Positions 53,661 to 61,619 of a stretch of 64,000 bases of DNA are shown piece by piece. This DNA is from VRUE01 sp963716735 (GTDB lineage Bacteria > Actinomycetota > Thermoleophilia > Solirubrobacterales > 70-9): the NCBI GenBank assembly GCA_963716735.1, contig OY970321.1, forward strand, positions 1,984,001 to 2,048,000, read 5' to 3'. Below the pieces are notes generated by a model. That model ran no database searches. It was given only the letters and a program-made list of their open reading frames with translations, and was not told the DNA's origin. Position 1 is the first letter of the stretch. The number at the start of each line of letters is the position of its first letter. The translations under genes were made by a program, and so were the position numbers.

Positions 53661-54347
53661 CTAGGCGGCGCGCAGGATGTCCGTCTCCTCGCCCGCGATC
53701 TCGTCGCCGAAGTAGGCGGCGAGGACCATGTGGGCGAGTTCGGGCACGGCGTCGGCGAAGTCCTCGGGCTCGGCACGAGTCAGGGCGCTGGTGACAGCGG
53801 CCTCGATTGCCCCTACCATGAAGGTCGCTGTAACAGGAGGTGGAGAGTGGCGAGACTCGGTCTCGTGGCGCGCGCTATCGACAGCGCGGGTGAGGCGCTC
53901 GAAAACTTCCAGCCGCTTCAGCAGCGCCGATCCCCCGGCGACGTGGACCTCGACCAGGAGGCCGCGGGCGAAGGTAGGCCGCTCCCCGAGGAACGCCGCC
54001 AGCCCCCGCAGCACGGCGACCAGCCCCTGCTGCCAGCTCGGCTCGGCCGCCGCGCGCGCCTGAAGGGTCGAGTAGAGGCGCTCGACCTCGAATTCGTAGG
54101 CGGCCGCGTAGCACTCCGCCTTGTTGGCGAAGTGCGCGTAGAACTGCTGGCGGTGGCCGCCGTAGCAGTCGATCGTGTCCTGCACGGTGGCGTCGCGATA
54201 GCCGCGCTCCCCGCACGCCTCCAGCGCCGCCTCCATGATCCGCTCGCGCAGCCGGGTGATCTCCCCGGTCTGCGCGGCGCGGATCCGTGCCAGCTCGACG
54301 CGTGGGGTGCGGGCCCTGCCTGCAGTGCTGTTGCCCCGTCCCGCCAT
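53661..54347 (-). CDS. TetR-family regulator 1
   Basis: A 228-aa repressor. The N-terminal HTH (residues about 28-75: RIMEAALEACGERGYRDATVQDTIDCYGGHRQQFYAHFANKAECY) is typical, although DCYGGHR replaces the usual ANRAGVSR-type turn. The C-terminal helical domain binds an unknown ligand. It diverges from regulator 2 across 115 bp and is one of four TetR genes in a row. Confidence 0.9.
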   Translation of the reverse strand: MAGRGNSTAGRARTPRVELARIRAAQTGEITRLRERIMEAALEACGERGYRDATVQDTIDCYGGHRQQFYAHFANKAECYAAAYEFEVERLYSTLQARAAAEPSWQQGLVAVLRGLAAFLGERPTFARGLLVEVHVAGGSALLKRLEVFERLTRAVDSARHETESRHSPPPVTATFMVGAIEAAVTSALTRAEPEDFADAVPELAHMVLAAYFGDEIAGEETDILRAA

Positions 54348-54462
54348 GCAATGGGAACGGTAGCACCTTTAATTAGAAACGTCATATTCACAAACGAGAC
54401 GGAGAGCTCTCCAAACGTAGTCGCAGGGTTTTTTGTGCCACATGGTCGGTTATCCTCGAACG
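54348..54462. promoter_or_regulatory. Divergent promoter region between TetR genes
   Basis: A 115-bp AT-richer region between TetR genes on opposite strands. It contains GAAACGTCAT (around 54387-54396) and CAAACGTAGTC, similar to the CAAACGTTTC sequence upstream of the collagen-like gene, so these may be TetR operator half-sites. No clear -35/-10 pair is assigned. Confidence 0.35.
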
Positions 54463-55152
54463 ATGGTGTCCTTGCCGGAGCATCTGCAGGCAAAGCCCGC
54501 GGGACGGCACCGCCTCTCCCCCGAGGTTCGGGCCGAACATCAACGCGAGCGCATCCTCGACGCGGCGATCGGGGTCTTCGCCGAGCGCGGCTACCAGGGC
54601 ACGACGATCGACAACATCGTCGCCGCGGCGAAGGTCGGGGTCGGCAGCTTCTACGAGCTCTTCGACAACAAGCCCGACTGCTTCGTGCAGGCCTACGAGC
54701 GGATCGTCGTCGACGCTCGGGAACGGATCGCCGCAGCGGTCCCGGCCGGCGGTGGATGGCCCGAGCAGGCCTGCGCCGCGCTGCGGGCTCTGCTGGAGTT
54801 GGTCGAGGCCGAGCCGCAGCGCGCCCGTGTCGCCCTGGTCGAGGTGCAGACCGCGGGGCGGGTGGCGCTCACCCGCCACGAGGAGACGCTCGACAGCATC
54901 GTCCCGCTGCTCGCCCGCGGCCGCGAGGCGAGCCCGGTCGGGGAGGAGCTGCCGTCGCACCTGGAGGAGGCGATCGTCGGCGGCCTCGCCTGGCTGCTGC
55001 AGCAGCGCCTCGTCCTGGGCGAGTTCGAGGGAGCCGAGGCGCACTTGCCCGACGTGCTCGAGATCGCCGTCGAGCCCTATGCCGGCAAGGCAGTTACCGC
55101 CGGCCTGTCGGCGGCCACCGAAGAGGACGCTCCGCCTGTAGCGACTGCCTAG
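54463..55152 (+). CDS. TetR-family regulator 2
   Basis: A 229-aa repressor from the ATG at 54463. HTH: RILDAAIGVFAERGYQGTTIDNIVAAAKVGVGSFYELFDNKPDCF. The C-terminal helical domain is of the type with conserved EAEPQRARVALVEV. It is followed by two more TetR genes on the same strand at 29 nt and 74 nt (assuming the start at 55928) or by stop/start overlap. Confidence 0.92.
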   Translation: MVSLPEHLQAKPAGRHRLSPEVRAEHQRERILDAAIGVFAERGYQGTTIDNIVAAAKVGVGSFYELFDNKPDCFVQAYERIVVDARERIAAAVPAGGGWPEQACAALRALLELVEAEPQRARVALVEVQTAGRVALTRHEETLDSIVPLLARGREASPVGEELPSHLEEAIVGGLAWLLQQRLVLGEFEGAEAHLPDVLEIAVEPYAGKAVTAGLSAATEEDAPPVATA

Positions 55153-55181
55153 CCGAGCCTCGGCGAGAGAGGGCCTGAGCG

Positions 55182-55853
55182 GTGCCGGGCAGCGGCAGCG
55201 GCCGCAACGGCGGTGCCGATCTCATCGCGGCGCGGAAGCGGATCGGCGAGGCGATGTTGGAGTTGGTTTCCGAGCGCGGCTACTCGGCGACGACCGTCGC
55301 GCAGGTGCTTGAGCGGTCGGGCGTCGGTCGCACCCGCTTCAAGCGCCTGTTCGGCGGCAAGCGCGACTGCTTCCTGCAGGTGTACGAGGAGCTGAGCGAG
55401 CGCTTCGGCGAGCAGGTCTTCGCCGCCTTCGAGAGCGAGGAGGAGTGGCGCGACGGGCTGCGCGCGGCCGCCTACGCTGCGGCGCATTGGATCAACGACC
55501 ATCCTCGCGAGGCCCGCTACTGGGTGCTGGAGATGGTGGCTGCAGGGGAGTTCGGCCAGACCCGCCGCGAGGAAACGCTGCGCCGCTTCGTCGACCTCGT
55601 CGACTCCGGTCGGCAGCTGCTGGACCGGCCGGACTCCGTCTCGCGGGCGATGGCCGAAGGCGTGGCGGGCGGGATCGTCGGGATGCTGAGCAAGAACCTG
55701 CGCCGCGGGGTGCAGATGCGCCCGGAGGACGTGGTCCCGGACCTGATGTTCATGGCCGTGCGTCCCTACCTGGGACAGGCGACGGCGCTCGAGGAGCTGC
55801 GCATCCCGCCTCCGAGCGAGGCCGACCTCGCCCCGCTTGGGAAGGGCGGGTGA
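55182..55853 (+). CDS. TetR-family regulator 3
   Basis: A 223-aa repressor starting at GTG 55182. HTH: RIGEAMLELVSERGYSATTVAQVLERSGVGRTRFKRLFGGKRDCF, with Arg/Phe-Lys replacing the common SxxxFYxxF. Helical ligand domain downstream. Its TGA overlaps a possible GTG start (55850) of regulator 4. Confidence 0.92.
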   Translation: MPGSGSGRNGGADLIAARKRIGEAMLELVSERGYSATTVAQVLERSGVGRTRFKRLFGGKRDCFLQVYEELSERFGEQVFAAFESEEEWRDGLRAAAYAAAHWINDHPREARYWVLEMVAAGEFGQTRREETLRRFVDLVDSGRQLLDRPDSVSRAMAEGVAGGIVGMLSKNLRRGVQMRPEDVVPDLMFMAVRPYLGQATALEELRIPPPSEADLAPLGKGG

Positions 55854-55927
55854 TCCGGCGAGACAGGCGCGCACCTGGATCGAACACCCGGGTGCAGGGC
55901 CGCTCCTCCTCCCGCTATCGTCCTCGC

Positions 55928-56611
55928 GTGGCGAAAGGCAAGCAGGCAGGGGAGGATTCCGCACCCGGTCTTGCCCGCCTGCCCCCGGGGCGGCACGGGC
56001 TGAGCCGCGAGTTCGTCACCCGCAACCAGCGCGACCGGCTCACCGCGGGGATGATCGCGGCGGTCGCCGAGCACGGCTTCCACGAGGCGACGATCACCCA
56101 GATCGCCGCCGCCGCCGGTGTCTCGCGCCGCACCTTCTACGGGTACTTCTCCTCCAAGGAGGAGTGCTTCTTCGACACCTTCGGCCAGGTCGCCGACCAC
56201 CTCGAGGGCACGATGGAGAGCGCTGCCGAGGCCGACGCGGACTGGCCGGAGCGGGTGCGGGCCCAACTGACCGCCATGCTGGAGACCTTCGCCGCCAACC
56301 CGGACCTGGCGCGCTTCGCCCTGATCGCCCCACCCAACGCCGGCGGCGAGATCGCTGCCCGCTATCGCGACCTGCTGGAGCGCCTCTTCGCGATCCTCAC
56401 CGAGGCCAAGCCTTCTCCGCCGGCCACCGGCGAGCCCTCCCGGGCAGTCGCCGACGGCCTCCTCGGCGGCATCGTCGCCCTGGTCGTCCGCAAGGTCAAG
56501 GCGGGGGAGGGGGAGGAGCTGACCGAGCTCGCCCCCGACCTGCTGGAGCTCTTCCTCACGCCGTACTACGGGCAAGAGGAAGCCGTGCGCCTCGCGCGGT
56601 TCGACTCCTAG
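55928..56611 (+). CDS. TetR-family regulator 4
   Basis: A 227-aa repressor from GTG 55928; GTG 55850, overlapping the previous stop, would add 26 Arg-rich residues that look unlike a protein domain. HTH: GMIAAVAEHGFHEATITQIAAAAGVSRRTFYGYFSSKEECFFDTF. The C-terminal domain matches the same subgroup as regulators 2 and 3. A terminator follows. Confidence 0.9.
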   Translation: MAKGKQAGEDSAPGLARLPPGRHGLSREFVTRNQRDRLTAGMIAAVAEHGFHEATITQIAAAAGVSRRTFYGYFSSKEECFFDTFGQVADHLEGTMESAAEADADWPERVRAQLTAMLETFAANPDLARFALIAPPNAGGEIAARYRDLLERLFAILTEAKPSPPATGEPSRAVADGLLGGIVALVVRKVKAGEGEELTELAPDLLELFLTPYYGQEEAVRLARFDS

Positions 56612-56640
56612 TCATTCTCACGTCTAGTCAAGCGGTGGTA

Positions 56641-56662
56641 CCTGCACATTTGCAGGCTTTTT
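56641..56662 (+). terminator. Intrinsic terminator after the TetR genes
   Basis: CCTGCA (56641-56646) and TGCAGG (56651-56656) form a perfect 6-bp stem with a 4-nt loop, followed by CTTTTT. It is placed 30 nt after the last TetR stop. Confidence 0.7.
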
Positions 56663-56831
56663 GCGCTGGCTAAGCGATCTTGCAAACGTTTCTACTTGCA
56701 TTTAGAGACGCCATCCTCTAGAGTCGGATCCGTTCGCCAGGGAGGCGAGCATTGGGTTTAGACACCGAGCCCACGGGACGCCGCACAGGGAGCGGCCGGC
56801 AGGGCTCACGGGACAAGGAGAAGAGATTTCA
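56663..56831 (+). promoter_or_regulatory. Promoter/leader region of the collagen-like gene
   Basis: The 169 nt hold two spaced TTGCAA/TTGCAT sequences (around 56680 and 56695) around CAAACGTTTC, with a leader of about 100 nt and an AAGGAG site before the ATG at 56832. A precise promoter cannot be fixed. The palindromic AAACGTTT may be an operator for a neighbouring TetR. Confidence 0.4.
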
Positions 56832-57563
56832 ATGCTCTCGCTACGCAACCGCTTCGGCATCCCGGGCGTGATCTCGGTGATCGCCCTCGTCTTCGCGATG
56901 TTCGGCGGCGCTTATGCCGCAACGAATACCGGCAAGGCCACCAGCTCGGCCAAGGCCAAGAAGGGACCGCGGGGCCCCAAAGGCGCGACCGGGCCGGCTG
57001 GTCCAGCGGGCCCCGCCGGGCCGGCTGGCGCCAAGGGCGACACCGGGCCCAAGGGTGATGCTGGTGCGCAGGGCAAAGAAGGGCCTGCAGGCAAAAACGG
57101 CACCAACGGCAAAGACGGCAAAACTGGCTTCACCAAAACGCTTCCCGGCGGTGAAACCGAGACCGGCGCTTGGGCTTTTGGCGAAATAGCGGCAGGTGCG
57201 GTGCCAGGCGGCTTCGCGGTTCTCAACATGCCGATCTCTTTCAACATCCCGCTTGTCGCCCCTCTTGGCGCAGCCGAGGTCCATTACATCAACGCAGCTG
57301 GGAAAGAAGTCACGACCTTCGGAGCAGTGGAAGTCGACTCTACGGCTTGCAAAGGGTCAGCCACCAATCCCACTGCCGAACCGGGCCATCTCTGCGTGTA
57401 CACCGGCAGCCTCGTCGAAGCCAAAGGCACCAGTGAATTTATCGAAACGCTCGATGGAGGAGGAGCGGGGGCCTCAACCGCAGGCGCTTTTCTCAAGGTC
57501 TTCGGAGTAAAAGCAGAAGCGTCTGGGTTTGGCTCCTGGGCGGTGACGGCAGAAAAAGAATAG
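56832..57563 (+). CDS. Secreted collagen-like protein
   Basis: A 243-aa protein with an N-terminal signal/anchor helix (VISVIALVFAMFGGAYAA), then about 18 Gly-X-Y triplets at residues about 45-100 (PRGPKGATGPAGPAG..., ending GKDGKTG). A C-terminal globular domain of about 140 aa contains two cysteines (VDSTACKGS and HLCVYTG). The triplet run should form a trimeric collagen-like stalk at the cell surface. Its start resembles that of the NGSVT-repeat protein (ISxIALxxAxxGxAYAAT), suggesting a shared export signal. Confidence 0.88.
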   Translation: MLSLRNRFGIPGVISVIALVFAMFGGAYAATNTGKATSSAKAKKGPRGPKGATGPAGPAGPAGPAGAKGDTGPKGDAGAQGKEGPAGKNGTNGKDGKTGFTKTLPGGETETGAWAFGEIAAGAVPGGFAVLNMPISFNIPLVAPLGAAEVHYINAAGKEVTTFGAVEVDSTACKGSATNPTAEPGHLCVYTGSLVEAKGTSEFIETLDGGGAGASTAGAFLKVFGVKAEASGFGSWAVTAEKE

Positions 57564-57635
57564 GCGGCCCTCACCGTCCTCACCCACCCCCGGACGGCTG
57601 CGCCGTCCGGGGTAAGGCCCAGGAGACCCACACCG

Positions 57636-60600
57636 ATGACCCACTCGACGTCTGACAGCACACACTTGATCGGCGCACGGACGCGACTCCTCACCACGAG
57701 CGTCGCGCTTCTCGCTGTAACGGTTCTCGCCGCCTTTGCGACTCCAAAGGCAAGCGCGATCAGCGACGCCGAAGAGCTGACCCGCTTTGGCAGCGAGGGC
57801 TCCGGCGCCGGTCAGTTCAGCACTCCACGCAGCATCGCCACCGACCCCGTCACCGGCCATGTCTTCACCGCCGATAACAACCGACGGATCAACGAGTTCA
57901 CCGCCTGGGGCAACTTCGTCAAGGCCTTCGGCTGGGACGTTGCGCCGGGAGCGGTCAACGAGCAGCAGGAAGTAAGGGTCAGGGCCTCCTCGGGCCAGTT
58001 CAAGCTCACCTTCGGCGCTTCCACCACCACCGACCTCGCCTTCAATGCACCGGGCTCGGCAAGCGAAGGCGCGGGAAGCGTCGAAGCGGCACTTAACGCC
58101 CTGCCCTCGATCGGCGGCCCGGGAGGCGAAGCCAGCGTGCAAGCGGTCCCCGGCACCGCTAACGGCGTTACCCCATACGTGTATGTGATCGCCTTCAAAG
58201 GCTCCCTGGCCGCAACGAACGTCGCCGACATCACCGCCGCCAACGGCACTACGTCGCTGAGCGGCGGCGATCCCTCGACCAGCCTCGAAGCGAGGACCCG
58301 TGCCGACGGAACCGCGGGCGGGGTCGGGCTTGAGTCTTGCACCAATGAATCTGGCTGCAAAGCGGGGCTGCAAGGCTCCGGGGCGGGGCAGTTCAGCGGC
58401 GCCGACGGCCTCGTCGTGGACAGCGCCGGCAATGTCTACGCAAAGGAACTCAACAACCTCAGGGTGCAGAAGTTCGACTCAGCCGGTCGCTTCGTCTTGA
58501 TGTTCGGCGGCGAAGTCGATGAAACTACCAACGAAGACATTTGCACCTTTGTCTCGGGGGATGCGTGCGGCATCGGTACCCCCGGCACCGCAGCGGGACA
58601 GTTCAGCGAAGGCAACACCGGCGGCATCGCGCTTGGCTCCAGCGGTCAGCTCTTCGTCGCCGACAAAGACCGCATCCAGCGCTTCGACCTGCAGGGAGAA
58701 TTCGAAGCCTCGATCCCGGTCCCGGGCGAGCAGGCGCGGTCCATCGCCTTTGACCCGGTCAGCGAAGACCTCTACGCGACCTTCAACGGCAAAGGAGGCA
58801 TCCACAAGCTGGACTCCACCACCGGCGCAGAGATCGACGAACTCGAAGGCCAGAGGCTGCTTACCACCGATCCCGCCGGCAACGTCTACGCGCAGGGCCC
58901 GGGAGATGGGAGCGAGAAAGAAGGAAAAATCGTGCAGTACAACTCCGGCGGCAGCCCGCTGTCACCGCCGACCTGCTGCGAGCCCCCGTTGCTGCCGGGG
59001 TCAACGAACCTGCGCTTCACGCTATGGGGCCTCGGCACCAACGCAGCCGGCGACCTCTACGTCTCCAACGCCGGCGATGGCGACAGCTTCATCCGCCTCT
59101 TCGGCCCAGGGCCGGTGATGTTCGAAGCGCCGCCCAAAGTGCCGCCTGAGATCCTCGCCCAGTTCGCCACCTCGGTCGATCGCAGCGGCGCTGTGCTGAG
59201 CGCCGAAATCAACCCCCACTTCTGGACCAACACCCGCTTCTACATCCAGTACGGCACCGGCAAATGCTCCGAAGGGGGCTGCGGATCGGTGAAGCCCCTG
59301 CCACCAGGGGCGCTCTTGAGCACGAAACCGGCAGGCAACGAGGTAGAGAGCCCCGGCGTCTTCCTCGAAGGTCTCGAGCCGGGAACCACTTACCACTACC
59401 GCTTCGTCGCAGAAAGCTCCGGCGGCGGCCCGGTACGCGGGATCGGCGGCAAAGTCGGAGTCGATGGCGAAGAAAGCAGCTTCACCACTTACCCCATCCA
59501 AGCGCTCAAGGCCGATTGTCCCAACCAGGCCTTCCGCACGGGCTTCTCCGCCCCCTTGTCCGATTGCCGCGCCTTCGAGATGGTCAGCCCGATCGACAAA
59601 AACAACGGCGATATCAAGACGCTACTCAACATCACCGGATACAACACCAACCTCGAGCAGAGCTCCCTCGACGGCGACAAGCTCACCTACTCCTCCTTCC
59701 GCGCTTTCGCCGACCCCCAGTCCGGCGCATACACCATGCAATACCTGGCCAACCGCGAAGACGGCGTCGGTTGGTCGAGTAAGGCGATCAACCCACCCTC
59801 TGCCCACGCCGGTGCCGAGCAGGCGATCAACCTCGACGCCGTCTACCGGGCCTTCTCGACCGATCTCTGCATCGGCTGGCTGGTGGTGGCCGCCGAACCG
59901 GTGCTCGACCCAAGGGCCACCGAGGGCTACCGACAGCTCTACCGCCGCGATGACTGCGGCTCTGGTGGCTATGAAGCGCTGGTCGGGGTCGAACCTACCG
60001 TCAAACCCACTCCCTTCAACCTCGAGCTCCAGGGCGCCTCAGCCGACGGCAAAGCGGCGATCTTGCGGGTCAAAGACAAGCTGACCGAAGACGCGGCAAG
60101 CGGCGCCTGGCAGACCTACTACGCGAGCAACGGCGAGCTGCACCTGATCTGCGTCTTGCCGAGCGGCTCCTCGAATGGTGGGGGTTGCTCGGGGGGGACG
60201 AGCACGCGCGGCGGCGCCTCTATAACCGGCGACCCCAATGCTTCGGAACTGAATCGCACGGCGAGCGTCGCGAACGCGATCTCAGCCGACGGCAGTCGCG
60301 TCTACTGGACCGACTCGGCGAAAATGGAATCGGGGCCGGGCAAGGTCTACCTGCGCCTCAACCCGAGCGAGGAACAGAGCGAAGTCGAAGCGGGCGAATG
60401 CACCGAGGCAGAGAAAGCCTGCACGGTGAAAGTCTCAGAGACCGCGTCGACCAAAGCGGCCCGCTTCCTCGGCGCCAGCCCCGACGGGGAGAAGGCGCTC
60501 TTCGAGGTCACCGAAGGGACGCAGAAAGGAAACCTCTACAAGTTCGAAGCCGGCGAATCGACCCTGATCGCCAAAGGCTCACTCGGCGTCGCGGGCACGA

Positions 60601-61619
60601 GCGAGGATCTCTCCCACGTCTACTTCGTCTCCGAAGAAGCACTGGCGGAAACGAGCGGTGCCACCGCGGGCAAGCCGAACCTCTACCTCGACCAGGGTGG
60701 GACGAAGACCTTCATCGCGACGCTCTCCAAAGACGATGTGGCGCTGACCGGAATCTTTTCCAACACCTCCCCCGAGCCGATCTTCCACGTCGCCAGGGTC
60801 AGCTCCGACGGGAGTCGCCTCGCCTTCTTCTCGACCGAATCGCTCACCGGCTATGACAACGCCGACCAGGCAAGCGGCCGAGCCGACGCAGAGGTCTACC
60901 TCTATGAGGCCGGCGCCGCGGGACCGGTGTGCGTGTCTTGCAACCCCAGCGGCGCCCGGCCGCAAGGTCGGGTGGTGCTGGGAATCGCGAACTCTTCCCG
61001 GCGCCTGCCGACGGCGGCGATGATCGCAGCGGCGCAGTTCACCCTCCACTTCCCCCGTTCGCTGTCGGCCGACGGAAAACGCCTCTTCTTCAACAGCTAT
61101 GACGCGCTCTTGGCGCGTGATACCAACGGCAAAGCCGACGTCTATGAGTGGGAGGCGGCCTCGGGCGCGAAAGACTGCAAAGAAAAGGGCGCAGAGCTCT
61201 ATGTCCCAGGCTCAGGTGGCTGCCTCAGCCTGATCTCCTCGGGCCAGAGTCCCAGCGACTCCGAATTCCTCGATGCATCTCCAGATGGCGATGACGTCTT
61301 CTTCACCACCAACGCCAGCCTCCTGCCCCAGGACCCGGGCCTGATCGACATCTATGACGCGAGGGTTAACGGCGGCCTGCCGGGACCGCCGCAGCCACCG
61401 GGTCCCTGTCAGGGAGAAGCCTGCCAGCTTGCACCACCGCCGCCCAACGATCCGACCCCTGCCTCGGCCTCTTTCAAAGGCGCCGGCAACCTCAAGCCCA
61501 CCCCTCGCTGTCGCAAAGGCAAAGTCGCCCGCAAAGGCCGCTGCGTTGCCAAGAAGCACAAGGCAGCCAAACGCCACGCCAAGCGAGATACCAACCGCAA
61601 CCGGGGTGCAACTCGATGA
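57636..61619 (+). CDS. Large secreted NHL-repeat / beta-propeller protein
   Basis: A 1327-aa exported protein with a signal peptide (RLLTTSVALLAVTVLAAFATPKASA). NHL-type propeller repeats occur at about residues 45-100 and 250-500 (GSGAGQFSTPRSIATDPVTGHVFTAD; GQFSGADGLVVDSAGNVYAKE). A fibronectin-like module follows (GTTYHYRFVAESSGG, about 585-600). The C-terminal half has TolB/WD-like repeats with ASxDGxxxxF motifs (LGASPDGEKALFEVTEG; SADGKRLFFNSYDALLARD). It ends in a Lys/Arg-rich tail. Its stop overlaps the next ATG (ATGA). Probably a surface-attached scaffold. Codons GAA and AAA look more frequent here than elsewhere in the window. Confidence 0.85.
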   Translation: MTHSTSDSTHLIGARTRLLTTSVALLAVTVLAAFATPKASAISDAEELTRFGSEGSGAGQFSTPRSIATDPVTGHVFTADNNRRINEFTAWGNFVKAFGWDVAPGAVNEQQEVRVRASSGQFKLTFGASTTTDLAFNAPGSASEGAGSVEAALNALPSIGGPGGEASVQAVPGTANGVTPYVYVIAFKGSLAATNVADITAANGTTSLSGGDPSTSLEARTRADGTAGGVGLESCTNESGCKAGLQGSGAGQFSGADGLVVDSAGNVYAKELNNLRVQKFDSAGRFVLMFGGEVDETTNEDICTFVSGDACGIGTPGTAAGQFSEGNTGGIALGSSGQLFVADKDRIQRFDLQGEFEASIPVPGEQARSIAFDPVSEDLYATFNGKGGIHKLDSTTGAEIDELEGQRLLTTDPAGNVYAQGPGDGSEKEGKIVQYNSGGSPLSPPTCCEPPLLPGSTNLRFTLWGLGTNAAGDLYVSNAGDGDSFIRLFGPGPVMFEAPPKVPPEILAQFATSVDRSGAVLSAEINPHFWTNTRFYIQYGTGKCSEGGCGSVKPLPPGALLSTKPAGNEVESPGVFLEGLEPGTTYHYRFVAESSGGGPVRGIGGKVGVDGEESSFTTYPIQALKADCPNQAFRTGFSAPLSDCRAFEMVSPIDKNNGDIKTLLNITGYNTNLEQSSLDGDKLTYSSFRAFADPQSGAYTMQYLANREDGVGWSSKAINPPSAHAGAEQAINLDAVYRAFSTDLCIGWLVVAAEPVLDPRATEGYRQLYRRDDCGSGGYEALVGVEPTVKPTPFNLELQGASADGKAAILRVKDKLTEDAASGAWQTYYASNGELHLICVLPSGSSNGGGCSGGTSTRGGASITGDPNASELNRTASVANAISADGSRVYWTDSAKMESGPGKVYLRLNPSEEQSEVEAGECTEAEKACTVKVSETASTKAARFLGASPDGEKALFEVTEGTQKGNLYKFEAGESTLIAKGSLGVAGTSEDLSHVYFVSEEALAETSGATAGKPNLYLDQGGTKTFIATLSKDDVALTGIFSNTSPEPIFHVARVSSDGSRLAFFSTESLTGYDNADQASGRADAEVYLYEAGAAGPVCVSCNPSGARPQGRVVLGIANSSRRLPTAAMIAAAQFTLHFPRSLSADGKRLFFNSYDALLARDTNGKADVYEWEAASGAKDCKEKGAELYVPGSGGCLSLISSGQSPSDSEFLDASPDGDDVFFTTNASLLPQDPGLIDIYDARVNGGLPGPPQPPGPCQGEACQLAPPPPNDPTPASASFKGAGNLKPTPRCRKGKVARKGRCVAKKHKAAKRHAKRDTNRNRGATR

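Noticed and set aside
53592..55178. A long plus-strand frame across the TetR genes
   Set aside because: It runs antisense to TetR 1 and in the wrong frame through TetR 2; its translation has no domain pattern.
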